The notes beneath the pieces were generated by a model that was not told the origin of the DNA, searched no databases, and saw only the letters and a program-made list of their open reading frames with translations. The position numbers were made by a program, and so were the translations under genes. Below, piece by piece: positions 53,134 through 62,261 of a DNA stretch of 62,636 nt (the stretch's first letter is position 1; the number at the start of each line of letters is the position of its first letter). The stretch is from Bacteroidales bacterium (GTDB lineage: Bacteria; Bacteroidota; Bacteroidia; Bacteroidales; UBA932), in NCBI GenBank assembly GCA_017439305.1, contig JAFSJK010000019.1, positions 1 through 62,636 on the forward strand, given 5' to 3'.

Positions 53134-56118
53134 CTATTCACGACGCATCACCCACGGCATAAGAATAGCTCCCGATTCCGGATCAGACTCTCCATACCAC
53201 CCCACTCCGCTACAAGTATAACCTTTACACCACCGCTGTGATTCATCCATAAAACTATAATACAGATACTTAGGATCATAGTTCGAAATATAATACAGGG
53301 TATTTCCAGTTAGTGAAAGGCTATCAATCCAGAATAGACTCGCCCATTTTTGGGGTATTTGTTGGGTAATCAGATTATCTATACAATCAAAATCCATATA
53401 ATGAGACAAATTACAATTAGTCGGAAGATCAAGATGCCTCAATTGATTATGACTACAAGATAAATGCCCAAGGGAAGAGCACCCAGTTAAGGACAAGCTA
53501 GTTAAGCTATTATAAGAACAGTCTACAATCCTAAGATACTTAAGGCCGGATAAATCCAGAAAACCAAGATTAAAGTTTTCATTAATACTAATAGAAACAA
53601 GATGCTGAAAACCAGAAGCATCCAAGGCCGAAAGGCCTGTATTCCATATCGTAATATCCTTCACATTTGAACACCCACTATAACTAATACTAGAAAGAGA
53701 TGGCGCTTCTGAAACACCAAATCCCTCCAAAGCTTCCAAGCCATTAAGTTCTAACCGCTGCAGTGATTCACATTCAGAAGCCCCAAAAGTCGACAAAGAA
53801 GAGCATCCTCTTATATTCAAATCCCTTATTCTTTTTCCATGGACATCCAAACTTCCAATAGTTTTGCAGTTATAAAACTCTAAATACTCAAGTAGGTCAC
53901 TCTTAATCGTAATATATTCTAATGCATAATGATTACAGTTTCTTAGTGAAAAGCCCTTTACACTTATATCAAGAGTTGTATCACCTCCTGATCCGAGCAA
54001 AGATGAATTAACGAAATTGTCACAATTATCAATAACCAACTCTAATTCTGGCTCAGAAAAATGACAACTTATTAACTCAGGTATATCCTCTAAATAACCT
54101 TTTCCATTAAGACCATTGTTCTGTAAATTGATAGTCAATTCATGAAATACTTCCTCATAAGCAACACCATACCAAGTCTGCAAGGGATTCTCAGTACACC
54201 AATTGTCTTGGCGAAGCCAATGCGGACCATCCGTATCATAAAAGAACTTAATCAACTTTTCTCGAAGAGCCGCTTCGGCCGGGTCATCAACTTTAAAATA
54301 AATCCACCCTCCGTTAAGCTTCGTATTACCATCAGAATCAATAAGATAACAAGTAACACGATAATCTTCATTCGACTCCAAATGGCCACAGTCAACATCA
54401 AAGTTCAACAAAGAAATATAATCCCTTTGTTCTTCAGAATAGTTCAAAATGGTTGATGAACTATACGGGATAAATAAACAGTTGTGAGTTGATAACTGTT
54501 CAAGGAAAATACCTTTGTTAAGAAGATAATCACTTATTTCTGATTGACTACTCCTTGTATAGTATGAAGTCGGGAAGGAGCCGATAATCCTCACAGATGT
54601 ATTTCCTTCAAATAAATCGACTTGACGAGGAGCTTGAAAGGCATAGTAGACATCTTTAGTTCCACGTCTACAATAGTTGTACTTTCGTTTTACCAACTTA
54701 TTATCCTCTCTTATTGCTGTATATGGAACTTCAACACTTTGTTTACCATCTTCAGTCAAACAATCTTTGGAAGCCCTACCTGTGGCGAATCTCGAAATAA
54801 AACCCGAAAAAAGATTGCTCGGCCCGTCGGCTGTACATTTATTATCTGCTCCGAAAAAATCCGCACAGTTTAACTGTTCTGCCGCGGCTAAAAGATGAGA
54901 TTCTGACTTTCCTCCATTGCACACAACCGTCCACAGAATAGTATGGGAAAGATCTTTCGGTAAAAACAGTAACATATCATCTTTATTGACATCATAACCC
55001 GTAATGCAATAATAGGAGGTTTTTCCCGTTTTATCTTTATACGATCTCCTAATACAACCCGGCCGAAGCTTTATCCCATTATTTTCTAGGATATTTTTTT
55101 GTTCTAATGGTATAACTAACTCTCCATCAGAAGATCCATGACATACAATTATTACGATGTCATATAAATCAAAATCGGACATCTTTCGGACATCTCTACC
55201 ACTATGAAACAACAGTTCATGACACTTAGTAGCAATCGAGAACTCCTTTTCTTTCTCATCAGGTTCATGCCATGGCGCCCAAAAGTAGACTGCATGTTTA
55301 GTAAGTTCTATCCTTCCCGCTGTATTCCTTGGGCCATACATGGATCTACGGGCGTTATTCTTCAATTGATCGAAACCTTCAAATAAACCAATACTGTCTA
55401 TCGGTATTCCGAGACTGACATCTATTGAGTCCAAAAGATGCTTGATCGTCAAGGTGTCAATCCGGAAGTCTAACTCTCCTTCAATCTCCAAGTCAGAATA
55501 CTCATAGGTAAACACTTCCTCCTTTTCATCATCGAAATACAAACGGACATAATTGTCTTTATACTCATATGATTTATATTCTGGAATGGTAGATGCAAAT
55601 GAAATTAAACTCTCACAATCAGGATCTGCGACAGAAATAAAAGCAAAGATATTCTCCGAAATACTTTTATTCTTATCATATCGGAAAACATCTGCCTGGA
55701 TATTTGATTTAATAAAAACATGGTCAGCATTCTTTTGCAGAGTAGCATTAATCACATTCTTTATATAGATATCCACCAGGAACTCATCCTCCACCTCCGG
55801 CAAATTAAGAAGTGAAATGCTAATACTAGTAGAAACCTTCCCCGCATCGAGAATAACGGTATTGGGTATATTGATGCATGATGCAGGAATTGTACGGATA
55901 TCTGTTTCTATCTCTTCCCGGATGCCTAACGATATTATCACCTCTTTATCTGTGGGAGATGACAATGAGAAGAAAAGAGTAGCAATACCATCTTGAGAAA
56001 AAACCGAATCAGCCGAAAAAGAAAGTATTGGTAATTCAGAACCATCTATTCTTTCAGACTCTACACATGATGACACCAAAAGTAACATCATTACAACAGA
56101 AGGGAGCAAGAATCTCAT
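53134..56118 (-). CDS. Large lipoprotein with caspase/CHAT-like domain and leucine-rich repeats
   Basis: A 994-residue lipoprotein (LLLVSSC, lipid on C18). In order: a Calx-beta or Ig-like region (about 25-150), an unidentified domain, a caspase/CHAT-like block with H327 in VCHGSSDG and C400 in TVVCNGGKS, a further domain, then from about residue 640 the FYDTDGPHWLRQDNWC and WYGVAYEE lead-in typical of Bacteroidota leucine-rich-repeat proteins, and irregular repeats to about 930. The His/Cys pair fits a clan CD cysteine protease but has not been proved. The gene is markedly AT-rich compared with its surroundings, which points to horizontal acquisition. Surface exposure is likely. Confidence 0.65.
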   Translation of the reverse strand: MRFLLPSVVMMLLLVSSCVESERIDGSELPILSFSADSVFSQDGIATLFFSLSSPTDKEVIISLGIREEIETDIRTIPASCINIPNTVILDAGKVSTSISISLLNLPEVEDEFLVDIYIKNVINATLQKNADHVFIKSNIQADVFRYDKNKSISENIFAFISVADPDCESLISFASTIPEYKSYEYKDNYVRLYFDDEKEEVFTYEYSDLEIEGELDFRIDTLTIKHLLDSIDVSLGIPIDSIGLFEGFDQLKNNARRSMYGPRNTAGRIELTKHAVYFWAPWHEPDEKEKEFSIATKCHELLFHSGRDVRKMSDFDLYDIVIIVCHGSSDGELVIPLEQKNILENNGIKLRPGCIRRSYKDKTGKTSYYCITGYDVNKDDMLLFLPKDLSHTILWTVVCNGGKSESHLLAAAEQLNCADFFGADNKCTADGPSNLFSGFISRFATGRASKDCLTEDGKQSVEVPYTAIREDNKLVKRKYNYCRRGTKDVYYAFQAPRQVDLFEGNTSVRIIGSFPTSYYTRSSQSEISDYLLNKGIFLEQLSTHNCLFIPYSSSTILNYSEEQRDYISLLNFDVDCGHLESNEDYRVTCYLIDSDGNTKLNGGWIYFKVDDPAEAALREKLIKFFYDTDGPHWLRQDNWCTENPLQTWYGVAYEEVFHELTINLQNNGLNGKGYLEDIPELISCHFSEPELELVIDNCDNFVNSSLLGSGGDTTLDISVKGFSLRNCNHYALEYITIKSDLLEYLEFYNCKTIGSLDVHGKRIRDLNIRGCSSLSTFGASECESLQRLELNGLEALEGFGVSEAPSLSSISYSGCSNVKDITIWNTGLSALDASGFQHLVSISINENFNLGFLDLSGLKYLRIVDCSYNSLTSLSLTGCSSLGHLSCSHNQLRHLDLPTNCNLSHYMDFDCIDNLITQQIPQKWASLFWIDSLSLTGNTLYYISNYDPKYLYYSFMDESQRWCKGYTCSGVGWYGESDPESGAILMPWVMRRE

Positions 56119-56241
56119 ATAAGTTTATATATTATGAAAGAATAAAATCTCAATTATGATCTCAGCAAAAAAACAGGCGCATAATTGATTAATGTCTGAT
56201 AATTAAGGATCTCTCATTCAAATATACTATCCAACGCCCCC

Positions 56242-56634
56242 TCACCCCATCACATCCTCCTCCCCCAATGGCTCATACCCCCCATCCTTACACTCCAAAA
56301 TCACCGTACCGCTCTCCAGGACCTCCACCGTATGCCACTGGCCGATGGGGATGTTGAGTGCGACACATTCGCTGTCGGGGGCCAGGTCGATGATTTCCGT
56401 CACCTGCCGGTCATTGTCATAGAAAATCTCCCGCAGACGCCCACGCAGACAGACCACCGTTTCCGATGAATGCCGATGCCGATGGATAGGCAGCGGACTC
56501 CCCGGTTCGATGGCATTGAGCATCCGCTGGGAGCCGTCGGCAGGAGAATTCCGCAGATCCAGGTTCATCCGGAGACGGGGTGAGGCCTTGGCCTGGGAGG
56601 TAAGGTCATCCAGAATGTGTTGGTCGATAATCAT
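56242..56634 (-). CDS. wbuC: WbuC family cupin fold metalloprotein
   Basis: A 130-residue single cupin protein with HRHRHSSETVVCLRG and the later GQWHTVEV supplying metal ligands. WbuC proteins are encoded in O-antigen and capsule clusters, in E. coli O26 beside the fnl genes for L-FucNAc, the same company as here. Its reaction is not established. It starts 3 bases after the capG stop. Confidence 0.87.
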   Translation of the reverse strand: MIIDQHILDDLTSQAKASPRLRMNLDLRNSPADGSQRMLNAIEPGSPLPIHRHRHSSETVVCLRGRLREIFYDNDRQVTEIIDLAPDSECVALNIPIGQWHTVEVLESGTVILECKDGGYEPLGEEDVMG

Positions 56635-56637
56635 AAA

Positions 56638-57798
56638 TCAGAACTTCCGCCAGACCATCTTGTTCACCACGCCCGTATAGGACTGGATGATGCGGACGAC
56701 CTTGGTGGAGACGTTTTCGTCTACGTAGTCCGGCACGGGGATACCCGGGTGGCCGTCGCGGATGAGGGAGACGGCGACGTCCACGCTCTGGAGCAGGCCC
56801 TGCGTGTCGATGCCGCTGAGGACGAAGCAGCCTTTGTCCAGGGCCTCGGGGCGCTCGGTGCTGGTCCGGATGCAGACGGCCGGGAAAGGATGGCCGATGG
56901 AAGTAAAGAAGGAACTCTCCTCCGGCAGGGTTCCACTATCCGACACCACAGCGAAAGCATTCATCTGCAAGCAGTTATAGTCATGGAAACCCAACGGCTC
57001 GTGCTGGATGACGCGCGGATCAAGCTTGAATCCGGAAGCCTCCAGGCGCTTGCGAGAGCGCGGGTGACAGGAGTACAGAATCGGCATATCATACTTCGCC
57101 GCCATCTCGTTGATGGCATTGAAGAGGCTCAGGAAGTTCTTTTCCGTGTCGATGTTCTCCTCGCGATGGGCGCTCAGGAGGATGTACTTGCCCTTCTCCA
57201 GCCCCAGGCGCTGATGGATATCGCTCGCCTCGATCTCGGCCAGGTTGTTGTGCAGGACCTCCGCCATCGGCGAACCGGTCACATAGGTGCGCTCCTTGGG
57301 CAGCCCCGTGTCGGCCAGGTAGCGGCGCGCATGCTCGGAATAGGCCATGTTCACATCGGAGATGATATCGACAATCCGGCGATTCGTCTCCTCCGGCAGG
57401 CACTCGTCCTTGCAACGGTTCCCCGCCTCCATGTGGAAGATCGGGATGTGCAACCGCTTCGCGCCGATGACACTGAGGCAGCTGTTGGTATCCCCCAGCA
57501 CCAGGACGGCATCTGGCTTGATCTCCACCATCAGCTGGTAGCTATTGGCAATGATATTGCCCATCGTCTCGCCCAGGTCCTTGCCCACGGCCTCCATATA
57601 CACGTCCGGATCGGCCAACTTCAAATCCTTGAAGAACACACCGTTAAGGTTATAGTCGTAATTCTGGCCCGTATGCGCCAGAATCGTGTCGAAGTAATCC
57701 CGACACTTGTTGATCACGGCCGCCAGCCGGATAATCTCCGGCCGCGTCCCGACGATGATCAGAAGCTTCAGCTTCCCGTTATTCTTAAAACTTGCCAT
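56638..57798 (-). CDS. capG: UDP-N-acetyl-L-fucosamine synthase (2-epimerase)
   Basis: A 386-residue protein of the UDP-GlcNAc 2-epimerase family. VGTRPEIIRLAAVI opens the Rossmann-like fold, and HMEAGNRCKDECLPEETNRR carries the EAGNRC form found in CapG/FnlC/WbjD, where housekeeping WecB has EAGLRT. It performs the last step to UDP-L-FucNAc. Together with CapF upstream (115 bases away) and CapE at 61162 it completes the pathway. A palindromic repeat lies between capF and this gene. Confidence 0.9.
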   Translation of the reverse strand: MASFKNNGKLKLLIIVGTRPEIIRLAAVINKCRDYFDTILAHTGQNYDYNLNGVFFKDLKLADPDVYMEAVGKDLGETMGNIIANSYQLMVEIKPDAVLVLGDTNSCLSVIGAKRLHIPIFHMEAGNRCKDECLPEETNRRIVDIISDVNMAYSEHARRYLADTGLPKERTYVTGSPMAEVLHNNLAEIEASDIHQRLGLEKGKYILLSAHREENIDTEKNFLSLFNAINEMAAKYDMPILYSCHPRSRKRLEASGFKLDPRVIQHEPLGFHDYNCLQMNAFAVVSDSGTLPEESSFFTSIGHPFPAVCIRTSTERPEALDKGCFVLSGIDTQGLLQSVDVAVSLIRDGHPGIPVPDYVDENVSTKVVRIIQSYTGVVNKMVWRKF

Positions 57799-57837
57799 AG
57801 TCTATTCCGTTATTCTATTTGCAGATCTCTCCACGCG

Positions 57838-57911
57838 GTCCTTCGGACCTTGGTCGAGATGATAAGTCGCTTGTCATTTCGAGCGGAGCCGGAGGCGGAG
57901 TCGAGAAATCT
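57838..57911. repeat. Small palindromic repeats between capF and capG
   Basis: A tight hairpin GGTCCTTCGGACC (57838-57850) is followed by TTGTCATTTCGAGCGGAGCC and its near inverse through TCGAGAAATC (57870-57911). The second element is of the widespread bacterial ATTTCGAGCGnAG...GAGAAAT hairpin type. The pair separates capF from capG on the same strand. Confidence 0.55.
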
Positions 57912-57912
57912 A

Positions 57913-59118
57913 TTATTTCACAGGTTCAAAGTATGTATCCGGCTTATCCGGATTAAACACCTCGTTACAATACATCACCGTCACGAGATCCTCCGTCTCC
58001 GAAAGGTTGATAATATTATGCGTATATCCCGGAAGCATGTGGACGGCTTCGATCCTGTCCCCGGAAACCTCCCATTCCAGGATCTTACCTTCTGGATCAT
58101 TGAGGTTCCGCTGCTGGATGAGGCCGTGGCCCTTGACCACGATGAACTGCTCGAACTTGGTGTTATGCCAATGCTGTCCCTTCGTGATGCCCGGCTTGGA
58201 AATGTTGATGGAAACCTGGCCGGAGTTGTGCGTATGGACCAACTCCGTGAAGGAGCCGCGGTCGTCAACATTCATCTTCAGGGGGAAGGCCACCTTCTCC
58301 TTGGGGAGATAACTTAAGTAGGTGGAATACAGTTTCTTGGCGAAGCTTCCTGCCGGGATTTCGGGGATCATCAGCGTCTTCGGCTGCTCCGCGAAAGAGT
58401 GCAGCAGGTCCACGATCTCGCCCAGGGTGGCCCGGTGCGTCGTGGGCACATAGCAGTACTTGCCGTCCTTGAGCGGGAACACCCCCAGACCGTCGAAGTC
58501 GCAGCGGTGCTCCTCCCCACGCAGGCAGGCGATCATCTCGTCCACCAGGTCGTCGATATACAGCAGCTCCAGCTCGACCGACGGGTCATTGACCGTATAC
58601 GGCAGGTCGTTGGCTATGGCATTGCAGAAGGTCGCGACGGCGCTATTGTAGTTCGGACGGCACCACTTGCCGAACAAATTCGGGAAGCGGTACACCAGCA
58701 CTTTTGCGCCCGTGTCCTCGCCGTACTTAAGGAACAGGTCCTCCCCCGCCTTCTTGCTGCGACCGTACTCGGAGTTTCCGAAACGGCCCGCCAACGACGC
58801 CTGCTGAGAGCTCGACAGCATCACCGGGCAGGTGTTCCCATGCTTCTTGAGCGTATCCAGCAAGGTTGATGCGAACCCGAAATTCCCCGCCATGAACTCA
58901 GCCGTATCCTTCGGCCGATTCACCCCCGCGAGATTGAACACAAAGTCCGCCTCCGCGCACCAGCGGTCCAACTCCTCGGGCGTGGAATCGAGGTCGTATT
59001 CAAATACTTCCGTGACGGTGACACCGTAATTTCGGGCCTTGCCGTCCTTGATGTTCTTCAGTTGTGCGCACACGTTTCGACCTACGAATCCTTTGGCGCC
59101 GGTAACAAGTATCTTCAT
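57913..59118 (-). CDS. capF: Bifunctional epimerase/reductase of UDP-L-FucNAc synthesis
   Basis: A 401-residue protein of the CapF/FnlB/WbjC family: an N-terminal SDR domain (about 1-250; VTGAKGFVGRNV, SEYGRSKKAGE with Y and K) and a C-terminal cupin domain (about 280-395; KGQHWHNTKFEQF). The cupin part epimerises C3 and the SDR part reduces C4 of the intermediate made by CapE. Length and domain order are normal. It is followed by a palindromic repeat and capG. Upstream, where capE would be expected, an AbiH gene intervenes. Confidence 0.93.
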   Translation of the reverse strand: MKILVTGAKGFVGRNVCAQLKNIKDGKARNYGVTVTEVFEYDLDSTPEELDRWCAEADFVFNLAGVNRPKDTAEFMAGNFGFASTLLDTLKKHGNTCPVMLSSSQQASLAGRFGNSEYGRSKKAGEDLFLKYGEDTGAKVLVYRFPNLFGKWCRPNYNSAVATFCNAIANDLPYTVNDPSVELELLYIDDLVDEMIACLRGEEHRCDFDGLGVFPLKDGKYCYVPTTHRATLGEIVDLLHSFAEQPKTLMIPEIPAGSFAKKLYSTYLSYLPKEKVAFPLKMNVDDRGSFTELVHTHNSGQVSINISKPGITKGQHWHNTKFEQFIVVKGHGLIQQRNLNDPEGKILEWEVSGDRIEAVHMLPGYTHNIINLSETEDLVTVMYCNEVFNPDKPDTYFEPVK

Positions 59119-59147
59119 TGTATTAGTTAATCCTACAGAAACGATGA

Positions 59148-60101
59148 CTAAACATCCAGTTCAGCACGAACCTTAAGATGATTGATAACATCCTGAACCT
59201 TCTCATGATCCACGTCATCCTTCGTTCTGATGATATCGAAATCTGAATATCCTCTCAATTTTATCAGTCCGCTATTCATCCCTCTCAAGTTATCAAGTAT
59301 CTCCAACCTCGCCTTTTCGTCGTACGTAAAGATTCTGATATATTTCTTTTTGTCTCCCATGTACTTTCTTGATGCGACATCTCTGAAAAAGTCTTCGAAG
59401 TAAGGGTAATCAACCTTCGATAAGGACAAGCCAAAAATAATAATACTATCATAAGCCTCGAAAGCATCGAGAATTCCATGAGAATCGTATCCGTGGCTTG
59501 ATGTTTTGTGAAGATACGAGACGTTTGGGCCAAGCTTTACATACTCTCCAACGCCAAGAACTATATCCTTATTCTTTAGACTCCCATGTACATAATGAGC
59601 ATTTGAATATCCAATTCCAAGAGACCTCGATATCACATCAAAATCAGTATAGTTGAATGTGTAAATTGCAGGAGGAAGAAGAGGGTCATCTGCGGCACGA
59701 AGAACATTCGCCGCGATTGAATCCTCTTGTGGTGTCCTAATATCAATCGAATCAAGGTAGTTTTCTAAACCTTGAATTAGATTCTGGTAATCAAATTTAT
59801 CTCCTGCAATTTCTTCATCTGTTTGGGTTCCGACACTACTCCCATATTCGGCAAGAATATCCTCAAGATTATACCATTTATCTAGAAGACCTTTTTCGAA
59901 TACGAAGTGCCCGAGCGCATGACAATAAGGATCATGTATAACAAAAGGGAAGTAATCACTCAAAAAGAAGTCTTCGTATTTTGTGGGAAATCCGAGATTA
60001 ATGTCTAATCCATTTCCAAAGACAAAAAGAGTACTGCCTGTATTTTCAGCAAAAACATATTCTGCCGGAACAACAGCTGATTGTCTCCTCGAGTCAAACA
60101 T
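59148..60101 (-). CDS. AbiH family phage-resistance protein
   Basis: A 317-residue protein of the AbiH abortive-infection family. Hallmarks are FVFGNGLDINLGFPTKYEDF at the start, YTFNYTD in the middle and HYVHGSL following. The mechanism of AbiH is not known. The gene is clearly more AT-rich than the cap genes around it and has been inserted between capE and capF, typical of a defence gene carried in a variable polysaccharide locus. It lies 29 bases before capF. Confidence 0.87.
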   Translation of the reverse strand: MFDSRRQSAVVPAEYVFAENTGSTLFVFGNGLDINLGFPTKYEDFFLSDYFPFVIHDPYCHALGHFVFEKGLLDKWYNLEDILAEYGSSVGTQTDEEIAGDKFDYQNLIQGLENYLDSIDIRTPQEDSIAANVLRAADDPLLPPAIYTFNYTDFDVISRSLGIGYSNAHYVHGSLKNKDIVLGVGEYVKLGPNVSYLHKTSSHGYDSHGILDAFEAYDSIIIFGLSLSKVDYPYFEDFFRDVASRKYMGDKKKYIRIFTYDEKARLEILDNLRGMNSGLIKLRGYSDFDIIRTKDDVDHEKVQDVINHLKVRAELDV

Positions 60102-60123
60102 AATCTGTTAATTTAGTCTTCTC

Positions 60124-60333
60124 CTCACCCTCATTCTATATACATTCGTCCCCCTACTCTCCCCTCAACCTCCTGTACATCTAATACGCCACAACCCGTT
60201 TCGACCAGAAGGTCAGATTGAAGTCTACCGGAGCCAAATCGCGCCGCGCGAACCCGATGATGTGCTCCATCAGTGCCCTTCCGATTCCCTGACTCAGGGA
60301 CCCGGAACCCGCCACGACACCAATTCTGCTCCC
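60124..60333 (-). pseudogene. GNAT acetyltransferase remnant (copy 2, broken)
   Basis: Read on the minus strand, this gap encodes SQGIGRALMEHIIGFARRDL and APVDFNLT, matching the acetyl-CoA loop and next strand of the two intact GNAT copies. A stop codon follows, and then, in another frame, GTNVYRM, the C-terminal end of the family. The N-terminal half is missing, cut off at the stop of the adjacent lipoprotein gene. It is a truncated and frameshifted third copy. Confidence 0.8.
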
Positions 60334-60678
60334 CTACTCGTCCTTATACACATTCACCGTGTACTTGTCGTAATCGGTGCCGTGGAAGTTGATCTCGACG
60401 TCGACATAGTACTTCGTGCTGTCGACCTTCACGGTGCCGTCCTCGGCGGTCGTTTTCTTGAACTCGGTGACTTTGGCGGTGCCGGTGTAGGTCAATTCAT
60501 CAGGGTGCTTGTCCAGGGTGTAGCGATCCAGACGATGAGACAAAGCATCGGTGTCATCCTCCGTGAGCACCTGCTCCACCAGCGGGTAGGAATCCTCTTT
60601 CAGGTCATCGATGCTCGGCGCCTCATTACCACACGCCGCCACCAGCAATGCAATAGGAAGAAGGTAAAAAGCTTTCAT
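60334..60678 (-). CDS. Small lipoprotein (paralogue of the one at 47573)
   Basis: A 114-residue lipoprotein (LLVAAC, cysteine at 16). It matches the protein at 47573 over nearly its full length, with DRYTLDKHP, TTAEDGTVKVDS and FHGTDYDKYTVN shared or nearly so, roughly 60% by eye. No known family. It follows the GNAT gene by 20 bases on the same strand and is probably co-transcribed with it. Confidence 0.75.
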   Translation of the reverse strand: MKAFYLLPIALLVAACGNEAPSIDDLKEDSYPLVEQVLTEDDTDALSHRLDRYTLDKHPDELTYTGTAKVTEFKKTTAEDGTVKVDSTKYYVDVEINFHGTDYDKYTVNVYKDE

Positions 60679-60698
60679 AATTGTGTTTGGTTAAACAA

Positions 60699-61127
60699 CT
60701 ACAATTTCATCATATACACATTTGTATCCCTCTTCTCAAACCCCAGCGCCTGATACATTGCGTTGGCCTCGGTGCGGGTGGGGTTAGAGGTGAGGCGAAG
60801 GTCGATGGGAGCGAGCTTGGTCTTGGCAAAGTCGATGATCCGCTGCAGGAGGGTGCGGCCGATCCCCTGGCCCCGATAGGCCGGCAGGACCACGACATCC
60901 TCGACACTCGCCTTGCGCCCGGTCGGGGACTCGAAGACACACAGCGTGGCGCATCCGACAATGTGCTTCTCATCGTTCTCCGCGATGAAAATCCGCGTTC
61001 CCGGCGCCGCCACCGAACGCTGCTGTTGCAGCGCAGTGACCTTCAGCTCAGCGTTCAACTCCTTCATCAGTCCCAACAGATCGTCGATCTGGGACTCGGT
61101 CAAAGTACAAAGTTCAAGATATCTCAT
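60699..61127 (-). CDS. GNAT family N-acetyltransferase (copy 3)
   Basis: A 142-residue GNAT protein almost identical in layout to the one at 52215, with YRGQGIGRTLLQRI and the NAMYQALGFEKRDTNVYMM end. An ATG seven codons upstream is possible, but starting at 61127 gives exactly the length and N terminus (MRYLELCTLT) of the paralogue (MRFLELCTLT). It sits between capE and the lipoprotein gene, inside the split capsule cassette. Substrate unknown. Confidence 0.87.
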   Translation of the reverse strand: MRYLELCTLTESQIDDLLGLMKELNAELKVTALQQQRSVAAPGTRIFIAENDEKHIVGCATLCVFESPTGRKASVEDVVVLPAYRGQGIGRTLLQRIIDFAKTKLAPIDLRLTSNPTRTEANAMYQALGFEKRDTNVYMMKL

Positions 61128-61161
61128 AGCCTTTTGAGAATTGGTCAATAATCAAAACCTA

Positions 61162-62211
61162 TTATTTCACGATATTCGGAATCCCGTTCAGCTCATTCTG
61201 GATGTACTCCAGGGAGGCAATCTTCGCCTTGGTCTCTTCGAGATTCAGGCGATAAGTATTATCCGAGTTGAACTCCTCGATCGTCGCCCGCTTCACATCA
61301 CCTTCGACAAAGTACTTGTCGTAGTTGAGGTCGCGGTTGTCGGCAGGGACGGCGTAGAAGTTGCCCATGTCGATGGCCTTCGCCGCCTCCTCCTTCGTCA
61401 GGAGCGTCTCGTACATCTTTTCGCCGTGGCGGATGCCGATCACTTTGATGTCCTCCTTCTTGCCGCCGAAGAGCTCGCACACGGCCTCTGCCTGGGTCTG
61501 GATGGTACAGGCGGGGGCTTTCTGGACCAGGATGTCGCCGTTCTTGCCATGCTCAAAGGCAAAGAGCACGAGATCGACAGCCTCCTCCAGGCTCATAATG
61601 AACCGCGTCATCTTAGGCTCCGTCAGCGTGATTGGATTCCCCTTCCGGATCTGGTCGATCCAAAGCGGAATCACGGACCCGCGGCTGCACATCACATTGC
61701 CGTAGCGCGTGCAGCAGATCTTCGTATCGCCGGAGAGGCGGCTCTTCGCCACAGCAATTTTCTCCTCGATCGCCTTGGAAATGCCCATCGCATTGATGGG
61801 ATACGCCGCCTTGTCGGTGGAGAGGCAGATCACGCACTTGACGCCGGCATCGATGGCCGCATCCAGCGTGTTGTCCGTGCCGATGACATTGGTCTTCACG
61901 GCCTCCATCGGGAAGAACTCGCAGCTCGGAACCTGCTTCAGCGCCGCCGCATGGAAGACGTAATCCACGCCCTTCATCGCATACTTCAGCGTGCTCTTGT
62001 TCCGCACATCGCCGATATAGAACTTGATCTTATTCGCCACCTCCGGCATCCGTGCCTGGAAGTCGTGCCGCATGTCATCCTGCTTCTTCTCGTCGCGGGA
62101 GAAGATGCGGATTTCGCCGATGTCCGTACGAAGGAAACGGTTCAGGACAGCGTTGCCGAAGGAGCCGGTGCCGCCGGTAATTAATAGTGTTTTGTCTTTG
62201 AATAAACTCAT
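61162..62211 (-). CDS. capE: UDP-GlcNAc 4,6-dehydratase/5-epimerase of the L-FucNAc pathway
   Basis: A 349-residue extended SDR of the CapE/FnlA/WbjB family. The NAD loop is LITGGTGSFGNAV. The catalytic region STDKAAYPINAMGISK has methionine in place of the usual tyrosine, as in CapE. It starts UDP-L-FucNAc synthesis by inverting 4,6-dehydration of UDP-GlcNAc. CapF and CapG lie downstream on the same strand but about 2 kb away, separated by GNAT, lipoprotein and AbiH genes. Confidence 0.93.
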   Translation of the reverse strand: MSLFKDKTLLITGGTGSFGNAVLNRFLRTDIGEIRIFSRDEKKQDDMRHDFQARMPEVANKIKFYIGDVRNKSTLKYAMKGVDYVFHAAALKQVPSCEFFPMEAVKTNVIGTDNTLDAAIDAGVKCVICLSTDKAAYPINAMGISKAIEEKIAVAKSRLSGDTKICCTRYGNVMCSRGSVIPLWIDQIRKGNPITLTEPKMTRFIMSLEEAVDLVLFAFEHGKNGDILVQKAPACTIQTQAEAVCELFGGKKEDIKVIGIRHGEKMYETLLTKEEAAKAIDMGNFYAVPADNRDLNYDKYFVEGDVKRATIEEFNSDNTYRLNLEETKAKIASLEYIQNELNGIPNIVK

Positions 62212-62261
62212 GGTTACTTATTTACTATTACTGATTAAACAACATAGAATGGCAGCATCCG

